From contig NZ_CP041185.1 of assembly GCF_006517255.1 (NCBI RefSeq), forward strand, positions 868,001 through 932,000: a DNA stretch of 64,000 nt. The letters run 5' to 3'. Every line of letters starts with the position of its first letter. Within the stretch, counting starts at the first letter, position 1. Both the position numbers and the translations under genes were made by a program. Below, piece by piece: positions 1-9,096 of the stretch. The notes under the pieces are model-generated. The model was not told where the DNA came from, did no database searches, and was given only the letters and a program-made list of their open reading frames with translations. Source of the stretch: Janthinobacterium tructae. Lineage in GTDB: Bacteria > Pseudomonadota > Gammaproteobacteria > Burkholderiales > Burkholderiaceae_D.

Positions 1-449
1 AGTTCAACCTGGGCGTGATGTATGCCAATGGCCAGGGCGTGGAACGCGACGATGTCTGCGCCGTGCGCTGGTACCGTACGGCCGCCGAGCAGGGCGATGC
101 CAGCGCGCAAAACAATTTGGGCGTCATGTATGCCAACGGCCATGGCGTGCCGCAAGACCACGGCCTGGCCGTGCAATGGTATGCGCGTGCGGCCGGCCAG
201 GGCCATGCGCTGGCCCAGTACAACCTGGGCGGCATGTATAACAGCGGGCGCGGCGTGGAGAAAGATGTGCTGTGCGGCTACATGTGGCTGGCGCTGGCGG
301 CCGAGGGCGGCGATGGCGGGGCGGCCAGGGCCAGGGAAGCGGCGGCCGCCAGGCTGGAGCCGGCACAGTTGCAAGAGGCGCAGCAGCGCATGCGGCAATG
401 GTATCAGGGGCATCAGGGGCGTTCCCCGCCGCTGCCGCCGCCAGACTGA
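1..449 (+). CDS. Sel1-repeat protein, C-terminal part (5' truncated by window)
   Basis: The reading frame is open from base 3, so the gene begins before the window. It shows successive Sel1-like (TPR-related) repeats of the form LGVMYANGxGVxxD followed by A..WY..AA.QG.A.AQ, a family that forms alpha-solenoid scaffolds for protein-protein contacts. At least three repeats are visible (starting near bases 3, 114 and 222). They are followed by an Ala/Glu-rich helix and a proline-rich end. The last repeat has the W-L-A-A-E-G motif typical of a terminal Sel1 unit. The specific partner cannot be inferred. The in-window ATG at 15 lies inside a repeat and is not the true start. Confidence 0.85.
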   Translation, partial: FNLGVMYANGQGVERDDVCAVRWYRTAAEQGDASAQNNLGVMYANGHGVPQDHGLAVQWYARAAGQGHALAQYNLGGMYNSGRGVEKDVLCGYMWLALAAEGGDGGAARAREAAAARLEPAQLQEAQQRMRQWYQGHQGRSPPLPPPD

Positions 450-551
450 AGCGCCGGCAGCGTGCGCGCACGGACGCGCACTGCATGCGATAATTGCCGA
501 AGAGCATGTCGCGAAGGCGGCGCGGGTTTCAGGCACAGTGAAAGGTGAAGC

Positions 552-1028
552 ATGGTAAGGCAGGCAAGTGAAGATGCATCCGAGCAAAAAGTCATCGACG
601 ACATCGCCACGCATGGCTGGCATGGTGTGCATATCAGTGCTGATGAAGTCGGTCCCGGCTATGCCTTCACGATAGGCGCTTGCCACAGCTTTGGCCAGCC
701 TGAATTTCTCATCATGGGTTTGCCGCGCGCCATGGCCCAGCAGATACTCGACGTGGCGCTGGACGCCGCGCGCAGCGGCGCCATCACGGATTTCACGGCC
801 ACCACGGACGCCTTGCTGGAAGGCCATCAGTGCGCCTTCGTGCGTGTGCCCGTCGAGCAATACCGCAACTATGTCGGCTATGCGCGCTGGTATTACCAGG
901 GCGATGATTTTATGCTGTACCAGATCGTCTGGCCGTCGCGCGATGGCCATTTCCCGTGGCAGGCGCAAGCCAGTGCGCAGTACGTGGAGAGCCAGCCCCT
1001 GCTGGGTCCGGCGCCGCTGGCGGCATGA
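552..1028 (+). CDS. DUF4262 domain-containing protein
   Basis: This 158-residue protein has the features I associate with DUF4262: an N-terminal segment with I..HGWHGVHI, then a GP.YAFTIG block, then an FLIMGLP block and a conserved Y..Y.RWYY segment. The family is small, cytosolic and of unknown biochemical function. The stop codon overlaps the start of the next gene by four bases (ATGA at 1025-1028), which implies translational coupling. The upstream spacer of about 100 bp is the likely promoter region. The assignment to DUF4262 is from motif memory, not a search. Confidence 0.75.
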   Translation: MVRQASEDASEQKVIDDIATHGWHGVHISADEVGPGYAFTIGACHSFGQPEFLIMGLPRAMAQQILDVALDAARSGAITDFTATTDALLEGHQCAFVRVPVEQYRNYVGYARWYYQGDDFMLYQIVWPSRDGHFPWQAQASAQYVESQPLLGPAPLAA

Positions 1029-1468
1029 CGGCAGGCAAGCTCGTCACCATTGTGACCGGCACGGCCACCGTGTGCGTGTTCGACCCGGCGCTGGTGCGTC
1101 ACAAACTGGACGATGACTGCGACTGGTGGAGTCTCCCCGGCGCGGAGCTGGCGGCCGTGAATGCGGGGCAAGTGGCGTTTTTCAACGTGGGTGGCGACGG
1201 CGCATATGACATCGCGTTGTACGCGGAACTTGCCGAGCCGCACGCGAGCGTGCATCTGGCTGTCGCCTCGGGCCGCGTCTTTATCGGCGCCGGGGAAGAC
1301 GTCACGGGCGGCGGCCTGCAACCGGACACGGCCTGTGGCGGCCTGTTCGTGGACATGCCTGCGGGCCGCTACCGCGTGCAGGCGCGTCGCGATGGCGCGC
1401 ACATCAGCCTGGCATTTATGCCCGATGCGCGCAGCAGCAATGCGTTTTGCGGCCTTGTGCGTATTTGA
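1025..1468 (+). CDS. Hypothetical protein coupled to the DUF4262 gene
   Basis: I chose the ATG at 1025 because it overlaps the preceding stop codon (ATGA), a standard coupling arrangement. An in-frame ATG at 956 would overlap the DUF4262 gene by 73 bp. The 147-residue product has no signal peptide or membrane segment. It is rich in Gly, Ala and Val and in short beta-strand-like stretches (VTIVTGTATVCVFD; VHLAVASGRVFIG), so a small all-beta domain is plausible. I do not recognise a catalytic motif. It may belong to a DUF family of unknown function. The coupling suggests it acts with the DUF4262 protein. Confidence 0.6.
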   Translation: MTAGKLVTIVTGTATVCVFDPALVRHKLDDDCDWWSLPGAELAAVNAGQVAFFNVGGDGAYDIALYAELAEPHASVHLAVASGRVFIGAGEDVTGGGLQPDTACGGLFVDMPAGRYRVQARRDGAHISLAFMPDARSSNAFCGLVRI

Positions 1469-1513
1469 TCGTGCGTATGCTATCCCCGTTCAACTTCTGA
1501 CTATTGCCCCTGG

Positions 1514-3433
1514 TTACGCATCCATGCGCACCACGCCCGTGCCTTGCCGCCGGTCCAGGAACAGGCTGTTGCCATGGATTTTCTTCGCCTGCTTCTTCGC
1601 TTCGGCCGCCTGCGTGGCAATCTGATGGTGCGTGTAGTACTGGTGCGCCTCGACCTTGATGACGCCCAGCGACAGGCTGATCAATGAATAAAACACTTTC
1701 TTGCCTTGCCGGTCTTCGCTGATGTAGCCGCCCCGTTCGCAGTCGCCCGTGCTGTAATAGGCGAGGATGGCGGCGGCAAAGCGCTCCAGTATGGCCTGGC
1801 AGCGCGTTTCCCAGTCTTCGCTCTGGAACAGGATCATGAAATCGTCGCCGCCGATGTGGCCGATGAAGTCGCGGTTCGGGTCGCAATGGCTGCTGAGGAT
1901 TTCTCCCGTCAGCTGGATCACGTCGTCGCCCTTGCGATAGCCGTACACGTCGTTGAAGGGCTTGAAGTGGTCGAGGTCGCAATAACAGACCCAGAAGCGG
2001 CTGCCGCTGTGCAATAAACGGTCGATATGCTCGTTGATGGGCACGTTGCCAGGCAGTTGCGTCAGCGGGTTGGCATAGCGGGCGGCATTGATCTGCATCT
2101 GCGTGATTTCGCGCATCAGGTCGTGGCCCGTGCCCATGCCCAGGTAGCGGCCGTGCTCGGTGATGATGAAGCCGTTGAACAGATGGTGGGCATCCGATTG
2201 CACCATGGTATAGCTGAGTTCCTGCAAGCTCGTCTCGTGGTCGGCGATCAGGGGCGTGCCATCCATGAACAGGCTGCACGATTTCTTGCCATACAGTTCG
2301 CGCTGGTAGGGGCGGGCGAAGTGGTCGATCATCTCGAAGCGGCTGATCAGGCCCAGCGGCACGCCGTCATCGACGACGGGGATGATCATCAGCTTCGGTT
2401 CCTTCAGGAAGATATCGTACACCTCGTTATTATTGAGTTGCGGCGAGACGGCCGCCACCTTGTTCAGCAGCTTGCGGATGCTGGCGCCGTTCTTTTCCAG
2501 GCTGCTGCGCTGCGGATACACGGCTACGCCATTGCGTCCCAGCGCCTGCACCACTTCGGCCGGCAGGGCACGCGCCGGCACGGCATTGGGCCGGCCCAGG
2601 TGATAGCCTTGTCCAAACGCCACGCCCAGGTCGCGCAAGACCAGCAATTCCGTTTGCGCCTCGATCCCTTCGGCGATCACCAGCGTACCCGATTTTTCCG
2701 CGATTTCCTGGATCGAGCGCACGAACTGCAGTTTCACGGGGTCATGATTGATGCCCTGGATGAAATGCATGTCGATTTTCACGTATTCCGGGCGCAGTTC
2801 CGACCACAGGCGCAGGCTGGAAAAGCCTTCGCCCAGGTCGTCGATGGCGATCTGGAAACCCATGTTGCGGTAATGCAGCACCGCTTCGCGCATCAGCTCG
2901 TAATCGTAGGTGGGCTGGTTTTCCGTCAGCTCGATGATGACACGGTCCGGATTGATGCCGATGTGCTCGATGTATTCCAGGGTTTCGCCATGGCGGGCAT
3001 TGCGCAGCAGCAGGCATTCGGGGCTGACGTTGAGGAACAGTTTTCCGGGCAACTGCAGTTCGGCAAAGCGTTCGAGCACCACTTGGCGGCACAGGTGTTC
3101 CACTTCCAGGGTCAGGTCATGTGCGCGTGCCACCTTGAACAGATTCATCGGCGCGTGCAGGGGGCTGTCGGACGGTCCCCGTATCAAGCCTTCATAACCG
3201 ATGATGTCGCCGCTGTGCATGTGGATGATGGGCTGGAACAGGGCACTGAGCTTGCGGCCTGCCAGGATCTCGTGCAAGGCATCCGTTCCTTCGAGGGACA
3301 TGTGGACAGACGGCGGCTTCAGGTAAGCCACATTCGATGGCATCGCGCCGGGCGGCGCGGCGGTGGTGGAAGGGAGGGCGAGAGTGTGCATAGGAGGATG
3401 TGGCGGCACGGCCTCTGGACGGGCCATGAACAT
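1514..3433 (-). CDS. EAL-CBS-GGDEF cyclic-di-GMP signalling protein
   Basis: The 639-residue product reads as an EAL phosphodiesterase domain (about 50-295), a CBS pair (about 305-455) and a GGDEF domain (about 460-620). EAL metal and catalytic positions look intact: E81 in the YEGLIRG form of EAL, N135 (LNVSP), E168, D198-D199, K219 (VKID), E255 (AEGIE) and Q275. The GGDEF signature is HIGGDDF at about 526-532, with Asp in place of Glu at its fourth position. No transmembrane segment or signal peptide is seen, so it is probably cytosolic. The CBS pair may bind a nucleotide and gate the activities. Likely net role: c-di-GMP hydrolysis, with a cyclase domain of uncertain activity. Alternative in-frame starts (MARP at 3427, MHTL) exist. 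Confidence 0.88.
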   Translation of the reverse strand: MFMARPEAVPPHPPMHTLALPSTTAAPPGAMPSNVAYLKPPSVHMSLEGTDALHEILAGRKLSALFQPIIHMHSGDIIGYEGLIRGPSDSPLHAPMNLFKVARAHDLTLEVEHLCRQVVLERFAELQLPGKLFLNVSPECLLLRNARHGETLEYIEHIGINPDRVIIELTENQPTYDYELMREAVLHYRNMGFQIAIDDLGEGFSSLRLWSELRPEYVKIDMHFIQGINHDPVKLQFVRSIQEIAEKSGTLVIAEGIEAQTELLVLRDLGVAFGQGYHLGRPNAVPARALPAEVVQALGRNGVAVYPQRSSLEKNGASIRKLLNKVAAVSPQLNNNEVYDIFLKEPKLMIIPVVDDGVPLGLISRFEMIDHFARPYQRELYGKKSCSLFMDGTPLIADHETSLQELSYTMVQSDAHHLFNGFIITEHGRYLGMGTGHDLMREITQMQINAARYANPLTQLPGNVPINEHIDRLLHSGSRFWVCYCDLDHFKPFNDVYGYRKGDDVIQLTGEILSSHCDPNRDFIGHIGGDDFMILFQSEDWETRCQAILERFAAAILAYYSTGDCERGGYISEDRQGKKVFYSLISLSLGVIKVEAHQYYTHHQIATQAAEAKKQAKKIHGNSLFLDRRQGTGVVRMDA

Positions 3434-3701
3434 GTTGCCTATAGTAAAGAAGATTTATGACAGCTTGATGAAACGTATTAGCTTTTGACAATGTTTCTTG
3501 CCTGCCCGTCAGTTTGCCGATACTCGCCAAAAACGCGATTTATCACGGTGATTCATGCAAATTACCCAAACAAAAGACGGCAAATTCATCAGATAACTGT
3601 GCTTTAAAAGTGGCAATTCGCGCTATGATTTCTCTTGGCGAAAGTCAACATGGGCAGCCGCAGCGTGAGTGTGAACGGCCTGCTTTCTTCGACATCCAAC
3701 A

Positions 3702-5900
3702 ATGAGACAACAACCCATGCAATTACGTAGTGCAACCCTCATATTCAGCTTGCTCGCCGCTTTCGGTGGCAATGCCCTGGCACAATCCTGCCCGGCCGGC
3801 GATGGCGCCCCCGTGACGTATCCGGTCAGCAAAAAAGTCGATCAGCAAGACAGCTATTTCGGCACCACCATCGCCGACCCGTACCGCTGGCTGGAAGACG
3901 CCAACAGCGCCGAGACGGGCGAATGGGTCACGGCGCAAAACAAGCTGACGCAGTCGTACTTGGGCACCATCCCCGAGCGCGCCGCGATCAAGCAGCGCCT
4001 GACCAAGCTGTGGAATTATGAGCGTTTCTCTACGCCAACGAAGCAGGGCGGCCGCTACTTTTACAGCCGCAACGACGGCTTGCAGAACCAGGCCGTGCTG
4101 TACACGGTAAAAAAACTGACGGACGAGCCGCGCCTGCTGCTCGACCCGAACACCCTGTCGACCGACGGCACGGTGGCGCTGGCCGGCACCTCGATCAGCC
4201 CGAACGGTAAATACCTGGCCTACGCCACGTCCGCCTCCGGTTCCGACTGGAACGAGTGGAAAGTGCGCGATATCGAATCGGGCAAGGATTTGACGGATCA
4301 CATCAAGTGGGCCAAGTTCTCGGGCGCCTCGTGGACCAAGGACAACAGCGGTTTCTTCTACAGCCGCTATGACGCGCCGAATGAAGCCACCAAGCTGGCC
4401 GATATCAATTACTTCCAGAAATTGTATTTCCACAAGATCGGCACGCCGCAAAGCGACGACGTGCTGGTCTTCGACCGTCCCGACCAGAAGGAATGGGCGT
4501 TTGGCGGCAGCACCGTCAGCGACGACGGCAATTATCTGATCATCACGGCCACGCAGGGCACGGAACGCAAGAACCGCGTGTTTTACAAGGACTTGCGCCA
4601 GAAAAACGCCAAGGTCACGGGCTTGCTGGAAGCGTTCGACGCTTCGTACTCGTTCATCGACAACGACGGCCCCGTGTTCTTCTTCAAGACGGACAAGCAG
4701 GCGCCGAAATCGCGCGTGATTGCCATCGACACGCGCAAACCTGCGCCCGCCGACTGGAAGGAAATCGTGCCGCAAGCGGCCGAAACCCTGGTCGCCGTCA
4801 ACCTGATCAACAACCAGCTGGTGCTCGATTACCTCAAAGATGCGCAAACGCAAATCAAGATCGTCGACCTGAAAGGCAAGCTGGTACGTGAAGTGGCGCT
4901 GCCGGGCATCGGTTCGGCCGGCGGCTTTGCGGGCAAGCGTGGCGATACGGAAACGTTCTACTCGTTCACCAGCTTCACGACGCCGGCGACCATCTATCGT
5001 TACGACATGAAATCGGGCAAGAGCAGCGTATACCGCCAGCCGAAGGTCGATTTCGACCCGAACGCCTTTGAAACGCGCCAGCAATTCTTCACCAGCCGCG
5101 ACGGTACCAAGGTGCCGATGTTCATCGTCTCGAAAAAAGGCATGAAGCTCGACGGTTCCAACCCCACCTATCTGTATGGCTATGGCGGCTTCAACGTATC
5201 GCTGACGCCGAGCTTCTCCGTGGCCAACTTGGCTTGGGTGGAAATGGGCGGCGTCTACGTGATGGCCAACCTGCGCGGCGGCGGTGAATACGGCGAAGCC
5301 TGGCACCAGGCTGGTACCAAGCTGAACAAGCAAAACGTGTTCGACGATTTTATTGGCGCGGCGCAATGGCTGGTGGACAACAAAGTCACCTCGCCATCCA
5401 AGCTGGCGATCGGCGGCGGCAGCAATGGCGGCCTGCTGGTGGGCGCGGCCATGACGCAGCGTCCCGACCTGTTCGCCGCAGCCATCCCGCAAGTAGGCGT
5501 GCTCGACATGTTGCGTTTCCACAAGTTCACCGTGGGCTGGGGCTGGGTGCCTGACTATGGTTCGTCGGACGACGCCGAGCAGTTCAAAGCGCTGGTGAAA
5601 TACTCGCCGCTGCACAACCTGAAGGCGGGCGGCTGCTATCCGGCCACCATGATCACCACGGCCGACCATGACGACCGCGTCGTGCCCGCCCACAGCTTCA
5701 AGTTCGCCGCCGCCGCCCAGGCAGCGCAAGGCGGCCCGGCACCCGTGCTGATCCGCATCGACAGCAAGGCGGGCCATGGCGCCGGCAAGCCGACGACCAA
5801 GCAGATCGAAGAAGTCGCCGACCGCTGGGGCTTCCTCAGCCGTTCGCTGAAGATGACGCCAGTCGCGGCGCCGGAGCCGGCCAAGGTGGCGGCGCAGTAA
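3702..5900 (+). CDS. Secreted prolyl oligopeptidase family serine peptidase (S9A)
   Basis: The 732-residue protein starts with a signal peptide (charged start, hydrophobic TLIFSLLAAFGG, AxA-like site in GNALA-Q), so it is probably periplasmic or secreted. A YPVSKKVDQQDSYFG..DPYRWLED segment is the typical S9A N-terminus. The middle of the chain fits a seven-bladed propeller. The C-terminal alpha/beta hydrolase carries nucleophile S574 (GGGSNGG), Asp in TADHDDRVVP (about 655-658) and H692 (GHGAG), an intact triad. It should cleave short proline-containing peptides. Neither the ATG at 3702 nor the one at 3717 has a clear Shine-Dalgarno; both give a usable signal peptide. It is monocistronic and faces the c-di-GMP gene across 268 bp. 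Confidence 0.9.
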   Translation: MRQQPMQLRSATLIFSLLAAFGGNALAQSCPAGDGAPVTYPVSKKVDQQDSYFGTTIADPYRWLEDANSAETGEWVTAQNKLTQSYLGTIPERAAIKQRLTKLWNYERFSTPTKQGGRYFYSRNDGLQNQAVLYTVKKLTDEPRLLLDPNTLSTDGTVALAGTSISPNGKYLAYATSASGSDWNEWKVRDIESGKDLTDHIKWAKFSGASWTKDNSGFFYSRYDAPNEATKLADINYFQKLYFHKIGTPQSDDVLVFDRPDQKEWAFGGSTVSDDGNYLIITATQGTERKNRVFYKDLRQKNAKVTGLLEAFDASYSFIDNDGPVFFFKTDKQAPKSRVIAIDTRKPAPADWKEIVPQAAETLVAVNLINNQLVLDYLKDAQTQIKIVDLKGKLVREVALPGIGSAGGFAGKRGDTETFYSFTSFTTPATIYRYDMKSGKSSVYRQPKVDFDPNAFETRQQFFTSRDGTKVPMFIVSKKGMKLDGSNPTYLYGYGGFNVSLTPSFSVANLAWVEMGGVYVMANLRGGGEYGEAWHQAGTKLNKQNVFDDFIGAAQWLVDNKVTSPSKLAIGGGSNGGLLVGAAMTQRPDLFAAAIPQVGVLDMLRFHKFTVGWGWVPDYGSSDDAEQFKALVKYSPLHNLKAGGCYPATMITTADHDDRVVPAHSFKFAAAAQAAQGGPAPVLIRIDSKAGHGAGKPTTKQIEEVADRWGFLSRSLKMTPVAAPEPAKVAAQ

Positions 5901-5910
5901 AACACGGCAG

Positions 5911-6000
5911 GTCGGATTAGCGCGGCATCGCCGTGCGTAATCCGACACCGCCAGCGCCAACAATGTGTCGGATTACGCGGCGTGCCGCCGCTAATCCGAC
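5911..6000. repeat. REP-like palindromic repeat pair (GTCGGATTA family)
   Basis: Two tandem palindromic units, 5911-5946 and 5967-6000, each begin GTCGGATTA and end TAATCCGAC. They can form GC-rich hairpins between the oligopeptidase gene and the 3' end of the radical SAM gene. Related units occur at 15758-15860, 45153-45237 and 56044-56080. Confidence 0.8.
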
Positions 6001-6878
6001 CTACGCCGGCCTGCCTCCGTAATCCTCGCCAGCACCCCCTCCCCAAACACCGCCTGAAACGGCAAATCCTTGCGCTGCGCATAGCCGATATAGCAGTCGC
6101 ACTTGAAGCGCGGGCAGGTGCGTTCCTGCAACATGTCCGCCAGTTCATCCACGTACAGATTACCCAGCCGCTCGGGCACGAAGTGGCAGCGCGCCAGTTC
6201 GCCATCGCCATCGACGGACAGCGACGCTTCGCCCGCCAGGCACGGTTTATTGCGCGAGGGTGACGGACGGCGGTTTTGCGCGAACCACGGGTCGACGGCG
6301 TCGAGCCAGGCCAGGTCTTGTTCGCTGTAGTAGCCGGGGCCGCGCCGGTCGTACGCGTTCAGCCACAGGTACACGTGCTCCGGCAGCGCCGCGCGCAGGG
6401 CGCCGATGGCCTCCAGATGTTCGTTCATCGCCACGACGCCGACGGAATAGCGCACGCCGATGGCGTCCAGGCGTGCGCAGCGTGCGAGAAAACGGGCCAG
6501 GGTCGTCTGGTCAGGGTGGTAGGTGCACCACAGGCCGATCTTGTCCAGCCCGTCCATGTTCTCCAGCCAGCCCAAGGGGCCGGACAGGTTCGTCTGCAGC
6601 GCCACCTGGCGCACGTACGGCAAGGCTGCCAGGGTTTGCATGGCCGCGCGGTAGTGGCGCCGCACCAGCGCTTCGCCCCAGGGCGTGAACAGCACACTGA
6701 TGTTCCGGTCTTGCGCCGCCACCCAATCCGTAAAACGCGCCACTTCGCGCGCGTCGCGGGCCAGTGTGGCGCGGTTGTCGCGCTTCTTGGCGAACGGGCA
6801 GTAGCCGCAGGCGTAGTTGCAACTGGCCAGCGTGCCGCGGTACAGCAGTGACAGCACGCCTGGCTGCGCGGTCAGCAC
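5991..6878 (-). CDS. STM4011-family radical SAM protein
   Basis: The 295-residue protein opens with a radical SAM cluster motif C-N-Y-A-C-G-Y-C (CX3CX2C) near residue 20. Further on it has a cysteine-rich C-terminal part (C..GE, RCHF, TCPRFKCDCYIGY) resembling a SPASM-type auxiliary iron-sulfur site. It is the last gene of a five-gene operon matching the conserved STM4011-STM4015 set. The start is GTG at 6878, overlapping the upstream stop by seven bases. The last residues (RRSD-stop) are encoded by the REP-like repeat at 5967-6000. Family biochemistry is unassigned to my knowledge. The presence of SAM-radical and auxiliary clusters suggests modification of a peptide or protein substrate, which is inference. 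Confidence 0.85.
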   Translation of the reverse strand: MLTAQPGVLSLLYRGTLASCNYACGYCPFAKKRDNRATLARDAREVARFTDWVAAQDRNISVLFTPWGEALVRRHYRAAMQTLAALPYVRQVALQTNLSGPLGWLENMDGLDKIGLWCTYHPDQTTLARFLARCARLDAIGVRYSVGVVAMNEHLEAIGALRAALPEHVYLWLNAYDRRGPGYYSEQDLAWLDAVDPWFAQNRRPSPSRNKPCLAGEASLSVDGDGELARCHFVPERLGNLYVDELADMLQERTCPRFKCDCYIGYAQRKDLPFQAVFGEGVLARITEAGRRRSD

Positions 6879-8251
6879 GCCTGGCCGCCTTCGGCCATCA
6901 GCGCGCGCACCGTATCGGAGGCCAGCCAGGGGCCGATGGTGTCGGCGTAGCTGTAGCCCCGCTCGTTCAAACGCAGCAAGGGGCCATTTTCTTCCGCCAA
7001 TTCCAACGCGTGCAGCTCGGCCAGCTGTGGCAGATCAAGCTCGCAGCGGCTGCCGAAGCGCGCCGCATAGGCGTCGCGGTCCAGGCCCGGTTCGGTCAGC
7101 AGCGACTGGATCACGTAGCGCCGGCGCTGTTCCGCATCATCGAGTACATAGCCGTGTTCGGCCTGCGCAAAGCGCGCCTCATCGAGTGCCAGGTAGTTGT
7201 CGATGATGTTGATGGTATCAAGCCGCGCCACGGCGTACTGGCTCGAGTAGTGCAGGCGCGAAGTGTAGGAGCGGGCGCCCGCACCCAGGCCCACCATGCC
7301 GTCATTCTGGCAGCAGTACGAGGGACCGTTCTGTTCCGGTGCATGCGGGGCGCGGAACATCCGCATCGAGACCTGCTCATAGCCTTGCGCGCGCAAATGG
7401 TCGCGCGCTGCCGCGTACAGCGCCAGACGGCTGTCGCCGTCCTGCGCCAGCATGATGGGGTTGAGCGATTGCGCGCCCTGGCGGCGCGCCACCTTGCCCA
7501 GGCCTGTTTGCTCTCGTACGTACAGTGGATACAGATAGATCTCCTCGGGCGCAAACGTCAGCGCGCTGTCGATGGAGGCGAGCAGGCTGGCGACGGTTTG
7601 CCCCGCGATGCCATAGATCAGGTCCAGGTTCAGGGTGGGAAAGCCGGCTGCGCGTATCAGGCCGATGGCGTGATGCACGGTGGCGTTTTGCTGGGGACGC
7701 GCCAGCGCGCGCATTTCGCCGGCGGCAAAGCTCTGGATGCCCAGGCTGACCCGGTCGATGCCGTGCGCGCGGCAGACGGCAAGGCGTTCTGCCGTGATGG
7801 TTTCCGGCGACGCCTCGATGCCGGCCGGCGTGGTTTGCAAGTCGATGCCGAGGATGTCGCGCGCGCCGCACAGCAGGGTGTCCAGCTGCGCCTGTGACAA
7901 ATAGGTGGGCGTGCCGCCGCCCAGTGCGAAGCGGGCGAAGCGCCGTTCGCCCAGCGCGCCGTTGAGTGCGCGCATCTGCAGCAGCACTTGCTGCACGTAG
8001 CGCTCGACCATGTCGGCGCTGGGGCGCGCCATGGCGAACAGGTTGCAAAAGCCGCAGCGCATCTCGCAAAACGGAATATGGATATACGCGAACAGGGCGG
8101 AGCGGTCTTGCTGCGCCCACAGGGGCGCCAGCGGCGCCGCCTGCGGCAAGGCGCGGTAGGCCGCCTTGTGCGGATACGAATAGGAATACGCCTGGTAGGG
8201 CGTGTGGCGCATGCGCTGCGCCAGGGTGCCAGGCTGTTCGGAAGGGTTCAC
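6872..8251 (-). CDS. STM4012-family radical SAM protein (HemW/HemN-like)
   Basis: The product has YIHIPFC-EMR-CGFC, the CX3CX2C cluster motif in the HemN/HemW sequence context, followed by GGGTPTYLS and a SLGIQSF block, all typical of that superfamily. I chose the GTG at 8251 (VNPSEQPG...) because it overlaps the upstream stop as GTGA and has AAGGA upstream. A longer reading from 8320 would run 73 bp into the upstream gene. About 459 residues result, close to HemW length. Genomic context, between a phosphatase-like hydrolase and a second radical SAM gene, argues that it is not the housekeeping HemW but a dedicated enzyme of this operon. Confidence 0.85.
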   Translation of the reverse strand: MNPSEQPGTLAQRMRHTPYQAYSYSYPHKAAYRALPQAAPLAPLWAQQDRSALFAYIHIPFCEMRCGFCNLFAMARPSADMVERYVQQVLLQMRALNGALGERRFARFALGGGTPTYLSQAQLDTLLCGARDILGIDLQTTPAGIEASPETITAERLAVCRAHGIDRVSLGIQSFAAGEMRALARPQQNATVHHAIGLIRAAGFPTLNLDLIYGIAGQTVASLLASIDSALTFAPEEIYLYPLYVREQTGLGKVARRQGAQSLNPIMLAQDGDSRLALYAAARDHLRAQGYEQVSMRMFRAPHAPEQNGPSYCCQNDGMVGLGAGARSYTSRLHYSSQYAVARLDTINIIDNYLALDEARFAQAEHGYVLDDAEQRRRYVIQSLLTEPGLDRDAYAARFGSRCELDLPQLAELHALELAEENGPLLRLNERGYSYADTIGPWLASDTVRALMAEGGQAC

Positions 8252-9096
8252 GGTGGGGATTCCTTGGGAGGTGTATCGGTATCGGGGGTGATGAAAAAGT
8301 GCGCATACGGCACGTTCCACACGCTGTCATGGGCCACTCTATGGCCCCGGTAGCCGTCTTCGCCATACGCGCTGCCGTGATCCGAGCAGACGATGGCAAA
8401 CGTCGGTGCGCGCGCGGCGCAGGCGGCAAACAGGGGCGCCAGCGCGCTGTCCACATAGCGCAGGGCCGCCGCATGGCTGTCCAGGTTATCGGCACGGCAG
8501 CCAGGCAGGTAGGCGCGGTTCGGCGTGTGCAGGGCGGCGACGTTGATGAACAAAAAGGTGCGCTGGTCGCCGTCTGCCAGGCGGGCTATGGCCAGCGCTA
8601 CCTGTTTTTGCGTCGAATGGCGGCTGGCCACGCCCATGCCGGCGCTCCAGTGGCTCTCCTGGAATAGCGACGGCAGCACGGTGCCCAAGGCGGTTTGCTT
8701 GTTGAAAAAGCCCACGCCGCCGATGCAGAGTGTGCGGTAGCCGCGCGCGGCCAGTGCGGCGGGCAGATCCGCTTCCTCGAAAGTGCAGGTGTGCGGCGAG
8801 GTGGTTTCGCTGCCCGCAAAAGCGCTGGCGAACAGGCGCGGGTGGCGGCCCGGCGCGGCCGGCGTGGGCAAAAATCCCGCGAAGAAGGCCTGGTGCGCCG
8901 CGTAGGTGAACGTGGCGGGCGAGTGGCGCCGTTCCCAGCCGCCCGGTGGTAAAAAACGTCCCAGCACGGGCAGTTCGCCCGCCTCGTACAGCGCTTGCGC
9001 CACGTCGTAGCGCAGGGTATCGAGCGTGATGAAGACGATGTCGTGGCTGCCGACGATGGCATGCATGTCGGGGATGGGCGGTGTTTCTTTAAGCAT
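8248..9096 (-). CDS. STM4013/SEN3800-family hydrolase (alkaline phosphatase superfamily)
   Basis: The 282-residue protein has the alkaline-phosphatase/sulfatase fold signatures: an N-terminal FITLDTLRYD segment with a metal-binding Asp and a likely Thr nucleophile, and a C-terminal CSDHG...GHRVAHDSVWNVP segment with metal ligands. No signal peptide is seen, so it is probably cytosolic. I place the start at the ATG at 9096, eight bases into the end of the preceding gene. An in-frame ATG at 9066 is an alternative that avoids the overlap. A longer reading from 9240 would overlap far too much. It is the third gene of the STM4015-to-STM4011 operon. Substrate is unknown; a phosphoester or sulfate ester is the family expectation. 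Confidence 0.82.
   Translation of the reverse strand: MLKETPPIPDMHAIVGSHDIVFITLDTLRYDVAQALYEAGELPVLGRFLPPGGWERRHSPATFTYAAHQAFFAGFLPTPAAPGRHPRLFASAFAGSETTSPHTCTFEEADLPAALAARGYRTLCIGGVGFFNKQTALGTVLPSLFQESHWSAGMGVASRHSTQKQVALAIARLADGDQRTFLFINVAALHTPNRAYLPGCRADNLDSHAAALRYVDSALAPLFAACAARAPTFAIVCSDHGSAYGEDGYRGHRVAHDSVWNVPYAHFFITPDTDTPPKESPP

Noticed and set aside
3723..5963. 746-codon minus-strand frame opposite the prolyl oligopeptidase gene
   Set aside because: It is a shadow of a gene with full catalytic motifs; long antisense frames are common in GC-rich DNA.
5911..6000. CRISPR-like repeats
   Set aside because: Only two palindromic units with no regular spacers; they match the dispersed REP-like family.
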